Below, piece after piece: positions 52,152 through 61,202 of a DNA stretch of 64,000 bases (positions are counted from its first letter, which is position 1; each line of letters starts with the position of its first letter). The DNA lies in assembly GCF_022899935.1 (NCBI RefSeq), contig NZ_JALJCJ010000005.1, positions 124,001 to 188,000 on the forward strand, in the 5' to 3' direction. The notes below the pieces were generated by a model, which saw only the letters and a list, made by a program, of their open reading frames with translations, was not told the origin of the DNA and did not search any database. Made by a program: the position numbers and the translations under genes. The stretch comes from Shinella curvata. Lineage in GTDB: Bacteria > Pseudomonadota > Alphaproteobacteria > Rhizobiales > Rhizobiaceae.

Positions 52152-53162
52152 TCATCCTGTTTTCCACGCACTCAGCATCCAGAGCAGCCAGACACCGCCC
52201 AGGCAAAGCATGACCGTCCCCACCGGCACCTGCGTTTCACCAAACAGATGCTGCGCGGCAATATCCGCTGACGACAGCAGCGCAGCACCGACCAGGCCAG
52301 CCGCGGCCGGGGAGACGCCGGAACCATGCATGAAAAGACGTGCCTGCTGCGGCGCAATCAAAGCCACGAAGGCAATGGGGCCAACCACGGCTGTCGAAAG
52401 TGCGGCAAGCGCACCACCCGTTACGACCAGACGGCGGCGGGCTCTCTCGACCGCAAGGCCACTGGCCTGAGCAACGTCGTCTCCGAGTTCGAGTTGCCTG
52501 AGGGCACGCGTTTGAGCGATGCCGACAGGAACAAGCACAACCGCGAAGCCGAGTGTGACGAAAAATTGGTGGGTCTCCACCCCGTTCAGTGTGCCGATAG
52601 CCCAGACGGAGACACTTACCGCGGTCTCCGGCTCTGCGCTGAGCAGCAGCCATTGCCCCACTGCGGCAAGGAGTTGTCCTAGCCCGATACCTGTCAGGAT
52701 CAGCCGCATTCCCTGGACGCCGTTTTTCCATGCAAGCGCATAGACGGCGACCGACGTGAGCGCACCCGCGCCCAGTGCGCCGGCCATCCTGCCAATGAAA
52801 CCATAGCCGGCCAGCAATGCCAGGGTGGCTCCCGTGAACGCGCCCGCATCAAAGCCTATGATGTCGGGGCTTCCGAGCGGATTGCGAAACAGGGATTGGA
52901 AGATCGCGCCGGACATGCCCAGCGCAGCCCCCATCAGGATGGCCACGCCGGAGCGTGGCAAGCGCCATTCCAGTATCACCATCGCCACTGTCTCATCGCC
53001 GCGCCCGATCAATGCGGCAAGGACCTGCATCAATGTGACGGGAAAATCGCCAAGACACAGAGACAGCGTGAAAAGGACGATCAAAAGCGCGATGAGGCCT
53101 GTAAATATGATGCAGCGGCGCGGGAAAATTCGCGCCTTTTGCCGCCAACCCATCATACCCAT
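52152..53162 (-). CDS. Ferric-siderophore ABC permease (FepG type)
   Basis: The 336-residue membrane protein has FecCD-family motifs: LPRSGVAILMGAALGMSGAI, FQSLFRNPLGSPDIIGFDAG, LELGDDVAQASGLAVERAR and FVALIAPQQARLF. It overlaps the other permease gene by ten bases. The two form a heterodimer. The tail (CLGGVWLLWML) is the usual last helix. Confidence 0.92.
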   Translation of the reverse strand: MGMMGWRQKARIFPRRCIIFTGLIALLIVLFTLSLCLGDFPVTLMQVLAALIGRGDETVAMVILEWRLPRSGVAILMGAALGMSGAIFQSLFRNPLGSPDIIGFDAGAFTGATLALLAGYGFIGRMAGALGAGALTSVAVYALAWKNGVQGMRLILTGIGLGQLLAAVGQWLLLSAEPETAVSVSVWAIGTLNGVETHQFFVTLGFAVVLVPVGIAQTRALRQLELGDDVAQASGLAVERARRRLVVTGGALAALSTAVVGPIAFVALIAPQQARLFMHGSGVSPAAAGLVGAALLSSADIAAQHLFGETQVPVGTVMLCLGGVWLLWMLSAWKTG

Positions 53163-54139
53163 AACCTCACCCTCCCCCTGACCAGAAGAATGAGGAATGC
53201 GGCACCGATCGCGGATGTCACAAGCCCGACGGCCAGTTCTCCATGCGGCAAGAGAAGCCGGGCCGCCATATCCGAAAGGAGCGTCAGGACCGGCCCAAAG
53301 ACCGCGCTGCCGACAAGCAGAACCATGGCCGATTGACCAAGAACAAGTCGAACCATGTGCGGCACGACAAGCCCGACGAATGCAATCGGACCAGCGCCTG
53401 CGGTTGCCGCACCGGCGAGCGCTGCAATGAAAAGGTGAGCAAGAAGGCGCGCCCGGCGCACGTCCACTCCGATCGATCGCGCCACGTCGTCACCCAGCGC
53501 CATGCCGTCGAGAGAGGCCCTCAACGAAAAGGCCATGACGACGCCCAACACGATCAGCGGCGCAACCGTGTAAAGGATCGACACATCGACGATGATGAAC
53601 GAACCCGCGGCCCAGCCCAGGATCGAACGCGCCAGCTCGGCATCCCGCGTCAGGACAATCGAACTGATACCACCGAAAACGGAGCTCACTGCGACGCCGA
53701 CCAGCACGAGCCGCGCTGGACTAGCCGCCACGCGCGCGGCCAGTGCATGGACGAGGAGGCTCGTCGTTCCCGCGCCGGCAAATGCCAGCCCCACCTGTTG
53801 CCATGTCTGCTCTATCCCGAACGCGACAAAACCCAGGATGACTGCCATCGCAGCACCGGCATTGGCGCCAAGGAGGCCAGGGTCGGCGATCGGGTTTCGC
53901 GTGAGAAGTTGCATCAGCGCCCCGGAAACGCCAAGTCCGAGACCTGCAAGGATGGCAAGAAGCATGCGGGGCATCCGCAGGCCCAGCACGGTATCTGCAT
54001 CCCGCCCCGCCCCGCCAACGATGGCGTCGATAACGTCGCCAGCCGGAAGCCCGGAACGGCCGACAAAAAGACTGCCGACAGCAAGAAAAACGACGGTGAC
54101 AATGCCAACCCACAGCGCAACGATCTGACGAGCACTCAT
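53153..54139 (-). CDS. Ferric-siderophore ABC permease (FepD type)
   Basis: The 328-residue membrane protein has LRMPRMLLAILAGLGLGVSG, LMQLLTRNPIADPGLLGANA, the coupling loop MALGDDVARSIGVDVRRARL, and FVGLVVPHMVRL, characteristic of FepD. The ATG at 54139 overlaps the SIP-reductase stop codon by four bases (ATGA); the upstream open frame is inside that gene. It pairs with the FepG-type permease. Confidence 0.92.
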   Translation of the reverse strand: MSARQIVALWVGIVTVVFLAVGSLFVGRSGLPAGDVIDAIVGGAGRDADTVLGLRMPRMLLAILAGLGLGVSGALMQLLTRNPIADPGLLGANAGAAMAVILGFVAFGIEQTWQQVGLAFAGAGTTSLLVHALAARVAASPARLVLVGVAVSSVFGGISSIVLTRDAELARSILGWAAGSFIIVDVSILYTVAPLIVLGVVMAFSLRASLDGMALGDDVARSIGVDVRRARLLAHLFIAALAGAATAGAGPIAFVGLVVPHMVRLVLGQSAMVLLVGSAVFGPVLTLLSDMAARLLLPHGELAVGLVTSAIGAAFLILLVRGRVRLWV

Positions 54140-54927
54140 GGGTCGCGCGCCGGCGTTTTCGTCCAGTAATTGCAGATATCGCTTGAGACGGTTGGAAAAT
54201 CCGGCCTGCCAAGCGCCCGACGTAACGCATCGGCAGAGGCCTTCTCGCTGCCGCACCAGACAAAGTCTTCGTCCGATAGGTGAACCGAGAGCAGAAGATC
54301 GACGAAGGCTTCCGGCTCGATCAGCGGCTTTCGAAGCCAAGACACCTCGACGCCCTCGTCTGATGGCAACAGACCGTGCATCGCCTCGTCCGAGGAAAAG
54401 ACGAAAGCCATGATGGCGACGTCGGCTGGACGCATACGGCACCAGTTAAAAATAGCCGGGATGGCCGTTTCGTCTCCGAACAACAAGACCCGCTTTGCTT
54501 GCGGTATTGCCATCGAGGCCTTGGGGCCTGCGATATGAATTCGGTCACCCACACCCGCGCCATAGGCCCACTGCGCCGCGACGCCGCCATCGTGACCCAC
54601 GAAATCCAGTTCGAGCGTATCGCTGCCTGGATCGAACGCCCTTGGCGTGTACTCCCGCGACAAGGCGCGCGGTGACCGTGGCCAGCGCAGGCGGCTCGTC
54701 TCCTGCACGGGAAGAGTCAATATTCCGGAACGGGGATCGGCAAAAAACAGCTTGATGTGATCATCCGGCCCCGGACTGCTGAAGGCAGGCTGCACGCCCT
54801 CCGCGCTTTGAAACACCCCCAGTTGAGGTCCACCGAGCGAAATCCGCCGAAGACGCGGTGCGACATCGGTGATGCCAACCACTTCGAGCTCGCGCAGGAC
54901 GATGGGAAGATGGGTGATGGAGATCAT
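54136..54927 (-). CDS. Siderophore-interacting protein (ViuB/YqjH-like ferric reductase)
   Basis: The 263-residue product has the SIP flavoprotein fold: the FAD-binding motif SREYTPRAFD (R-x-Y-T), the conserved GPKASMAIP, and LLFGDETAIPAIFNW for NAD(P)H binding, ending with a C-terminal tryptophan-tyrosine region (ICNYWTKT). These cytoplasmic enzymes reduce iron in imported ferric siderophores. It is between the binding-protein and permease genes with overlaps on both sides (4 bases each), a core operon member. Confidence 0.92.
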   Translation of the reverse strand: MISITHLPIVLRELEVVGITDVAPRLRRISLGGPQLGVFQSAEGVQPAFSSPGPDDHIKLFFADPRSGILTLPVQETSRLRWPRSPRALSREYTPRAFDPGSDTLELDFVGHDGGVAAQWAYGAGVGDRIHIAGPKASMAIPQAKRVLLFGDETAIPAIFNWCRMRPADVAIMAFVFSSDEAMHGLLPSDEGVEVSWLRKPLIEPEAFVDLLLSVHLSDEDFVWCGSEKASADALRRALGRPDFPTVSSDICNYWTKTPARDP

Positions 54928-55880
54928 CGCTTACTCTCACCGATTGTCTTCAAGAATGGTTCGATCTCGTCGAGAAGACGTAGCGCGGTCAGGTGCGTTT
55001 CCGGCCACATATCGGTGATGCCGACCATGTTTCCGACACGAACCGACGGCAGGTCACGAAAACCCGCGACCTGCATGAGGTCAGCCATTTCAGGCGCCGG
55101 GCGTCCCTTGACCAAGGGATAAAGGAGGGCGCCGACATCGCGTAACACCCCCATTTCCTCGTAGGACAGGAAAACACCGTTTCGATCCGCATTTTGGGTG
55201 AAATCGGCAAAGCGCGCACCCAGGTCTTGCAGAACTCGCCCTGCCCAGGAATTCGGTGTGTAGACAACGATCTGACGATCCTGGCTCGAAATCGCGGCGA
55301 ATGTCGTCGTTGTCAGAACATCGCCCCAGCGCGCACGTATCTCCATGCAGCGCTGTTCGTAGCGTGCCCTTTCGGCCTGGGCAGGCATGCCCAGCCCCAT
55401 CGCGACCGCAAGGCGGAACGTGACGTCGAGCAATGTGCCGGCGCCATCGGCCCGGAGAAGAACGGTCGGCGCTATCCGGGCGAGCCTGTCATGCAAAGCG
55501 GAATAGTCCGTCCCGCCGCGCACCATCCCGACGATGACATCGGGCTGCAACACGAGGATGCGCTCGTAGCGCAATTGACCGTCGAATGTGCTCTGGCCAA
55601 CGAGCGGCACATGCTCTGCGAGCATCCTGGCCGCCGGTGTCAGCGCGTTGGCATCCGGCGCTGTCATTCCGACAGGCTTCACCCCATAATTGAGGGCGAT
55701 CGCACCGGCGGTATCCAACGCGACGATGCGGCGTGGATCTGACGGCAGATCGACCGGGCCGAAGGGCGTATCGAAAGACGCTGCGGACGCAGTTCGGCGG
55801 CTGAGCGCCAGAAGCCCGCACGTCAGCAGGAATTTCCGGCGGTCAAGGGCGACCGCCGGCCGTTTTACCGACGGAGCCAT
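54924..55880 (-). CDS. Periplasmic iron-siderophore-binding protein (FhuD/FecB type)
   Basis: The 318-residue product starts with a twin-arginine-like signal (LDRRKFLLTCGLLALSRRTA), suggesting export by Tat, then FGPVDLPSDPRRIVALDTAG, LQPDVIVGMVRGGTDYSALH, and a C-terminal lobe (EETHLTAL-like WPETHLTALRLLDEIEPFL) of the class III binding fold. The ATG at 55880 overlaps the receptor stop by one base. It carries the chelate from the receptor to the FepDG-type permeases. FhuD proteins often have similar Tat signals. Confidence 0.9.
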   Translation of the reverse strand: MAPSVKRPAVALDRRKFLLTCGLLALSRRTASAASFDTPFGPVDLPSDPRRIVALDTAGAIALNYGVKPVGMTAPDANALTPAARMLAEHVPLVGQSTFDGQLRYERILVLQPDVIVGMVRGGTDYSALHDRLARIAPTVLLRADGAGTLLDVTFRLAVAMGLGMPAQAERARYEQRCMEIRARWGDVLTTTTFAAISSQDRQIVVYTPNSWAGRVLQDLGARFADFTQNADRNGVFLSYEEMGVLRDVGALLYPLVKGRPAPEMADLMQVAGFRDLPSVRVGNMVGITDMWPETHLTALRLLDEIEPFLKTIGESKR

Positions 55881-58366
55881 CAGAACTTCGTCGACAATGT
55901 CAGCTGAACCGTCCGCCCATAACCGTAGCCGCATGTCCAGACGCTGCCGCAGCCGCTGACGTAACGCTTGTCGAACAGGTTGCTTACGGAGAGGTTCAGG
56001 CGGGCGCCATCGTGCAGATCGTTAAGCGGCGCGGAAATGCGTGTATCCACAAGCACATATCCGGGAACGTCGATGCCAGCATAGCCCGACGGCGTTTCGA
56101 TATCGCCGCCTCGGCTTGCGCCGATATAGCGAGCCCCGGCACCGAACTGCCAGCCTTCAAGTGTCTCCTGCTCGACCGTGTAATCGAACCAGACGCTCGC
56201 CTGATGGCGGGGCGTATAGAGAAGGCTGCGTCCCAGTTCCTCGGGGATCTCGCTCCGCGTGACCTTCGAGTCGAGATAGGAATATGCTGCGGTAATACTT
56301 TTTCCACCGGAGAGATCTGCCTTGATTTCCGCCTCGAAGCCCCTGATCCGCACTTCGCCCGTCTGAACCTGATCCGGATAGCCATTGACCGGGTCGTCCG
56401 TCAGCCGGTTCGTCTGTCGGGAATCGAAGACCGCTGCGGTAAGAAGAATGTCGTCCGACGGTGCAAAACGCACACCCGCCTCGATCTGCCTGCCCGTCAT
56501 CGGCTGGAACGGCCGCCCATCCGCCGTGGCACCGACGACCGGCTGGAACGATGTGCCATAGCTCACATAGGGGATGATGCCATTGTCGAACCGGTAGAGC
56601 AGCCCGACCCGCCCGCTCGTCGCGGATTCGTTCTGGTCGATCGTGCTGATACCACTGCGTGCAGATTCGATATCCGCCTCGGAACGCGTCCAGTCCTGGC
56701 GGACACCGGCAAGCAGGCGCCAGTTTCCAAACTCCATCTGGTCCTGCGCGTAGACCCCGATTTGATCCAGCCTGGAATCGATGTGGCTGAGCAGTGAGAA
56801 GTTTCCGATCCCTCCGCTCCCGTAGACCGGATTGTAGAGGTCGAGGGACGGGGCATCACCGGAAAACCGCGACGCATTGAAGCGGCTGCTGGCATAGTCG
56901 ATACCTGCCACGACGCGGTGACGAACCGCGCCGGCATCCACATCCCACGTCAATGACGTGTCGGTGACGATGTTGTTCGTCGTTCCGTCCGCTTTGACGG
57001 CATAACGCTCCATCGTGCGCCCGTCCCAGTCGGCCACGTCGTCCCAATAGAGATCGCTCTGCAACATGTTCAGGTCGGACTTCACCTGCGACCAGCGCGT
57101 CGCGTGGCGCAGTGTCAAACCCTCGGTCAGCGGTGTTTCATATTCGTAACCGAGGATGTTTTGGTCACGATCGTAGCGGTTGAACGCCGGATCGCCTGTG
57201 AAAAGTGAGCGTGAGATCCGCCCATTCGGATTATCCAACAGCGTTCCATAGGCAGGAAGCCAGGAGTACTCGATGCCGCCCCGATCCCGCTGGATCTGGC
57301 CATGCAGGGTGAACTGTCCTTCCCCCACATCGACGGTGACGGACGGCGCGATCAGAAGCCGCTGCCGCTTGCCTTCATCCACCCGCGCGCCGACCTCGGA
57401 CGCCTTTGCGATCAGTCGATAGCTGATCGAATCGTTGATGGGGCCCGTATGGTCATAGGCAAAGGACGGCTTTCCATAGCCATCGATCCCCGTTTCGATT
57501 TCGGTCGCCGCTTCCCGGCGCGGTCGCTTGGAAAGCTGGTTCACCATGCCACCGGGAGGTAGTTGACCATAGAGCGAGGATGATGGCCCTTTCAGAACCT
57601 CGACCCGCTCCAGCGTAAACGGGTCGATCTGCGGGATCGTCCAGTTGTTACCGCTCCCCAAGCTCGATCCCGCCTGATAGGGCATTCCATCCAGCCAGGT
57701 GGCATTATCGGTATTGAAGCCGCGGATCGATATCGAATCGAAGCGCGAATCCACGCCATCCGCCTCGACGGTCACCCCCGGCGTGTAGCGCAGCGTCTCC
57801 GAAAGCCTTGCCGCGGTACGGCTGCGGATTTCTTCCCGGCCGATGACGTTGATCGTCTGCGGCACTTCAGGCAGAACGGTTCCGACCTTGGTAGCGGTCG
57901 CGGTCAGTCCGGCCAGATAGCCCTCGAAGGAACCACGGGCCTCTTCATACCCGCCTGGGACGACGATGGATTCCAGAACGGTTGTGTCTCCAGTAACCGC
58001 AGCCCCGGATGTGACGGCCGCCGACGGATCGAAGATCGTCACCGTGCTATCATTCGTGAACCTCCACGAAAGCCCGCTTCCAGACAGCACCCGGCTGATG
58101 GCCTCTGATGTCGTCATAGAACCGATGACGGCTTTGCCACCTACCGAAGCCGCTGCGGTCTCGTTAAACATCACCGAGATACCGGCGACACGCGCGATAT
58201 CATGCAGCGCTTTTCGGATAGGCTTTTCCGCGACATTGAAGGCATGAACGGTATCGGATACCGACTGCGCATAGGCGGGCGCGGCAACAAACGCCGCGCC
58301 TTCCGCGGCCATCAGCATCGTCGCTGCCAGAAACAGCGCTCGTTTGCGCATCCTTGAACCCTTCAT
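55880..58366 (-). CDS. TonB-dependent siderophore receptor with STN signalling domain (FhuA/FoxA-like)
   Basis: The 828-residue product has a signal peptide (cleaved near AYAQS), an STN domain (about residues 35-110: HAFNVAEKPIRKALHDIARV, GISVMFNE, and SGSGLSWRFTNDSTVTIFD), a plug (GREEIRSRTAARLSETLRYT, PGVTVEADG, GPSSSLYGQLPPGGMVNQLS typical of FhuA/FpvA-type receptors) and a barrel ending YGYGRTVQLTLSTKF. The ATG at 58366 follows GGAAAGG. The STN links it to the FecR/FecI pair upstream, so ligand binding should induce its own operon. The ligand is probably a hydroxamate or mixed siderophore by receptor class, which is inference. Confidence 0.95.
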   Translation of the reverse strand: MKGSRMRKRALFLAATMLMAAEGAAFVAAPAYAQSVSDTVHAFNVAEKPIRKALHDIARVAGISVMFNETAAASVGGKAVIGSMTTSEAISRVLSGSGLSWRFTNDSTVTIFDPSAAVTSGAAVTGDTTVLESIVVPGGYEEARGSFEGYLAGLTATATKVGTVLPEVPQTINVIGREEIRSRTAARLSETLRYTPGVTVEADGVDSRFDSISIRGFNTDNATWLDGMPYQAGSSLGSGNNWTIPQIDPFTLERVEVLKGPSSSLYGQLPPGGMVNQLSKRPRREAATEIETGIDGYGKPSFAYDHTGPINDSISYRLIAKASEVGARVDEGKRQRLLIAPSVTVDVGEGQFTLHGQIQRDRGGIEYSWLPAYGTLLDNPNGRISRSLFTGDPAFNRYDRDQNILGYEYETPLTEGLTLRHATRWSQVKSDLNMLQSDLYWDDVADWDGRTMERYAVKADGTTNNIVTDTSLTWDVDAGAVRHRVVAGIDYASSRFNASRFSGDAPSLDLYNPVYGSGGIGNFSLLSHIDSRLDQIGVYAQDQMEFGNWRLLAGVRQDWTRSEADIESARSGISTIDQNESATSGRVGLLYRFDNGIIPYVSYGTSFQPVVGATADGRPFQPMTGRQIEAGVRFAPSDDILLTAAVFDSRQTNRLTDDPVNGYPDQVQTGEVRIRGFEAEIKADLSGGKSITAAYSYLDSKVTRSEIPEELGRSLLYTPRHQASVWFDYTVEQETLEGWQFGAGARYIGASRGGDIETPSGYAGIDVPGYVLVDTRISAPLNDLHDGARLNLSVSNLFDKRYVSGCGSVWTCGYGYGRTVQLTLSTKF

Positions 58367-58503
58367 GGGGAAGCCTTTCCAACTCATCGATTACCCGATG
58401 CGCATTGCGCACCCTCTCAATGGGCTAACGATCTCCGTGTAGGGGCACCCTCACAAAAAAGTGGATTTTTCTTTACAGCTTTCGATGAAGCTATGAGAGC
58501 CGG

Positions 58504-59484
58504 CTACCTGACGATCACCAGGCGGCCACCGAGCTTCTGCATCTGGAAGCCGGCAATAGACTGCACGGCGTCCAATGCCGCGTCGGTATCAGCAAGTACC
58601 AGGCTACCGCTAACCCGCCGGTCGGCGAGCGCGTTGCCAAGCACGACAATACGGCCTTGACGGTTTCGCTCGATCTGCGCAAGAACGTCGGCAAGACGCA
58701 TGTTGTTGAATACGAAACGACCCTCGCGCCATGCCATCGCCTCCGAGATTTCGACCGGAGTTGGCGAACCAAGCTTGTCGTCGCCATAGGCAACGCTTTC
58801 ACCTGGTCTCAGAACCACCTTTGTCGAGACACCCTCGAGCGAGACCTGCAGGCTGCCGTGCGCCAAGGTCACATTCACCCCCTCCTGCGTCACGGAGACG
58901 TCGAAAGCAGTTCCGAGAACACGAGAATGGCCATTTGCTGCATCAACGATGAAGGGCACCGGAGAGGCCTGCACTTCGAAATAGGCTGTGCCTCTCAGAA
59001 GATCTACACGTCGCTCTTTGTCGGTTAGATCAACAGTCACAGCGCTATCTGCGTCGAGCAACATCGTTGAACCGTCAGACAGCGTGATCGAAACTTGCTC
59101 ACCACGTGCGGCGACATAGTCGGCGCGCATATCTTGAAGAAGATGCGGTTCTTCCAACCAGAGCCAGGCTGAGACGCCGAGCGAAAGGAGCAGCAAAAGC
59201 ATGGCAGATCCTGCCTTCTTCCCGCTTCGACGCCGGCGAATGTCCTCGATACGGGTCAGGTATACAGCGATCGCATTCTTCTCGGAGGGCTCGAGGGAGA
59301 TCCCGACCCCACCAGCCGACGACCACAACGATGAGACGCGCTCATAGGCGGCCGCATGAGCCGGTGTCTTGCGCCATTCCTCGAAATTCTTCCTATCAGC
59401 CCGCGAAGGCCTTCCGTTCATGCGCGTGAACCAGGCAATCGCCTCTCGCTCGGTCTCCTGGCCTGGCCGGTTTTCGGGTACCAT
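58504..59484 (-). CDS. FecR-family anti-sigma factor / signal transducer
   Basis: The 326-residue product has the cytoplasmic FecR_N domain (EAIAWFTRMNGRPSRADRKN, then FEEWRKTPAHAAAYERVSSL), one membrane helix (about residues 92-110, AMLLLLLSLGVSAWLWL) and a periplasmic FecR domain (TAYFEVQASPVPFIVDAANG, VLGTAFDV and AMAWREGRFVFNN). The ATG at 59484 is preferred to the GTG at 59490 for spacing. It relays the signal from the STN domain of the receptor (58366) to the sigma factor at 59549. It lies between both, in the classical fecI-fecR-receptor order. Confidence 0.94.
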   Translation of the reverse strand: MVPENRPGQETEREAIAWFTRMNGRPSRADRKNFEEWRKTPAHAAAYERVSSLWSSAGGVGISLEPSEKNAIAVYLTRIEDIRRRRSGKKAGSAMLLLLLSLGVSAWLWLEEPHLLQDMRADYVAARGEQVSITLSDGSTMLLDADSAVTVDLTDKERRVDLLRGTAYFEVQASPVPFIVDAANGHSRVLGTAFDVSVTQEGVNVTLAHGSLQVSLEGVSTKVVLRPGESVAYGDDKLGSPTPVEISEAMAWREGRFVFNNMRLADVLAQIERNRQGRIVVLGNALADRRVSGSLVLADTDAALDAVQSIAGFQMQKLGGRLVIVR

Positions 59485-59548
59485 TTTCACATCTTTCGCA
59501 GTCGCGGTGCTGCCTCAATCCTATAACGACGGCAGATAAGGCCTACCC

Positions 59549-60058
59549 TCAATCCGAAACCATGTCGTCTAGTGCGGCACGGCACGCCAGCAAGGCCTTG
59601 GCAATTTCGCGTTCCACGGTGCTGTAGGAAATTCCCAGCGCGGTCGCGATTTCGTCATAGGTGCAATCGTGCGTCCGGTTCAGCACAAAAATATGCCGCG
59701 TGCGTTCAGGAAGTTGACCGATCACCCGATCGACATGTCGAAGCGCGTCGATCGCTATGATGATCTGCTGCGGTGTCGGTGCAGGTGCGATATACTGTTC
59801 TTCGGTAATGAGCTGCGGCAGTCGCGCGGACCTCTTGTCGCTGCGAAGTTGATCAATCGCGGCATTGCAAACACACCGGCTGAGATAAGCGGGTGTCAGA
59901 ACGATTTGCTCGAGCGCCTTGGCCCACAGGCGTGCAAATGTATCCTGAACAACATCCGCACCCGACCCGTGCCCGACTTTTCGGATGGCAATACGCTCCA
60001 GCCGGGCCGACTCTGAGCGATAAAGCTGCTCCAATTGTTCTGCCTTGATATCGTTCAT
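59549..60058 (-). CDS. FecI-like ECF sigma factor
   Basis: The 169-residue product has sigma region 2 (RIAIRKVGHGSGADVVQDTF and ARLWAKALEQIVLTPAYLSR, with the DVVQDTF box) and region 4 (IGQLPERTRHIFVLNRTHDC, then TYDEIATALGISYSTVEREI). It directs RNA polymerase to the receptor promoter when FecR is signalled. It is first in its operon, and a perfectly symmetric TGA-N9-TCA palindrome lies 66 bases upstream, so it is iron-regulated as usual. Confidence 0.94.
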   Translation of the reverse strand: MNDIKAEQLEQLYRSESARLERIAIRKVGHGSGADVVQDTFARLWAKALEQIVLTPAYLSRCVCNAAIDQLRSDKRSARLPQLITEEQYIAPAPTPQQIIIAIDALRHVDRVIGQLPERTRHIFVLNRTHDCTYDEIATALGISYSTVEREIAKALLACRAALDDMVSD

Positions 60059-60123
60059 GTCATTTCCGAGAGGTCAGCAAGCCTCCGTCACCCATCTTTG
60101 ATGCAAGTGAACCCATAAAATGT

Positions 60124-60138
60124 TGACAATAATTGTCA
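60124..60138. promoter_or_regulatory. Perfect RirA-type iron operator (TGA-N9-TCA)
   Basis: TGACAATAATTGTCA is a fully symmetric 15-base palindrome around a central A, 66 bases upstream of the fecI start. It is the best match to the pattern in the window. Confidence 0.65.
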
Positions 60139-60266
60139 AGTTAAAGCTTCTCTATCATATGAATATGCCGTGTGAGCATGGCCGCGGTCGGCGCTCTGAA
60201 GACTTTCTATCAATGAGGTTCCGACCAACAATTATTCTGGTTTTGACAGGATTCGAACGGCAATCC

Positions 60267-60488
60267 GTGGCCAGGGAGCTCTGGGACGATGAATACTGCA
60301 GCCGCTGGTTCGCGGATTATTTACCCGCCGGCCATCTCGCCGTGCCGGAAGACCTGATCACCACATCGCTCAGCCTCGTTGCCCCCGCCTCGCGCTATGT
60401 GACCGGTCGAAGCGTCGTGGTTGACGGAGGCGTACTCTCCGGAGACAGCTGGGTCGAAAAACACGGCCGCCGCTCCGCCTATCCGTGA
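60267..60488 (+). pseudogene. C-terminal remnant of a short-chain dehydrogenase
   Basis: In the frame ending at 60488, RWFADYLPAGHLAVPEDLIT followed by PASRYVTGRSVVVDGGVLSG is the C-terminal substrate-loop and last strand of an SDR; the cofactor loop and YxxxK active site are missing. The preceding frame (60120-60260) shows no SDR similarity. The stop codon at 60486-60488 is followed 12 bases later, in the same frame, by a headless sulfurtransferase. A deletion or rearrangement has joined two genes. Confidence 0.75.
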
Positions 60489-60500
60489 TCACAATTTCTC

Positions 60501-61202
60501 CCTGCGAGAGACATCTCGGATCCGGACTCGCCCTATGTCAACATGCTGCCCACCGAGGATCTCTTCGCGACCCATGTCGGTCGTCTGGGGATCGACAACC
60601 AAACCGATGTCATCATCTATGATGCGGGTTACGTTTCCTGCCGTCTCTGGTGGATGTTCCGCACCTTCGGCCACGACCGTGTCCGTATTCTGAACGGCGG
60701 CTGGCGGAAATGGAAGGCAGAGGGCCGGCCAATCGAAACCGGTGAAAGCGGGCAGGTCGAACAGCGTTCGTTTTCCGCTCGTCTGATTCCAGGTCGTGTG
60801 GTGACCCTCGAAGAGGTTCGCGTCGCCATTGAGAGCGACGATGCTACAATCCTGGACGCCAGAACGGCAGCTCGCTTCGACGGTCTGGAAGGCTCTGGCT
60901 ACCCTGGCGTCGCCTCTGGCTACATGCCCGGTGCGATCAACACGCCTTGGGCACGGTTCTTCGACGCCGACAGGAATTTCGAATTCGTCTCACCTGAAAA
61001 AGCGCGCGCCGTCTTCGTGGAGGCCAAGGCCGATATTTCCGGCAAGGTCATCACGACCTGCGGCTCTGGCGTCACGGCCTGCATTCTTGGTTTCATGGTC
61101 GAGCAACTTGGCAATCCAGACTGGCGTCTCTACGACGGCTCGTGGCATGAATGGGGTCAGCGCGAGGACGTGCCCAAGCTCGTCAGACAATCAAGCTACT
61201 GA
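60501..61202 (+). pseudogene. N-terminally truncated tandem-rhodanese sulfurtransferase (SseA-like)
   Basis: From 60501 the frame reads PARDISDPDSPYVNMLPTED, the segment that follows 'GARFFD' in 3-mercaptopyruvate sulfurtransferases; the first 50 or so residues are missing. The remaining 219 codons from the ATG at 60543 include the C-terminal rhodanese domain with an intact-looking active loop TTCGSGVTAC (catalytic Cys). No ribosome-binding site is evident before 60543. It may yet be translated from 60543 as a shortened protein but is more likely a remnant. Confidence 0.75.
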
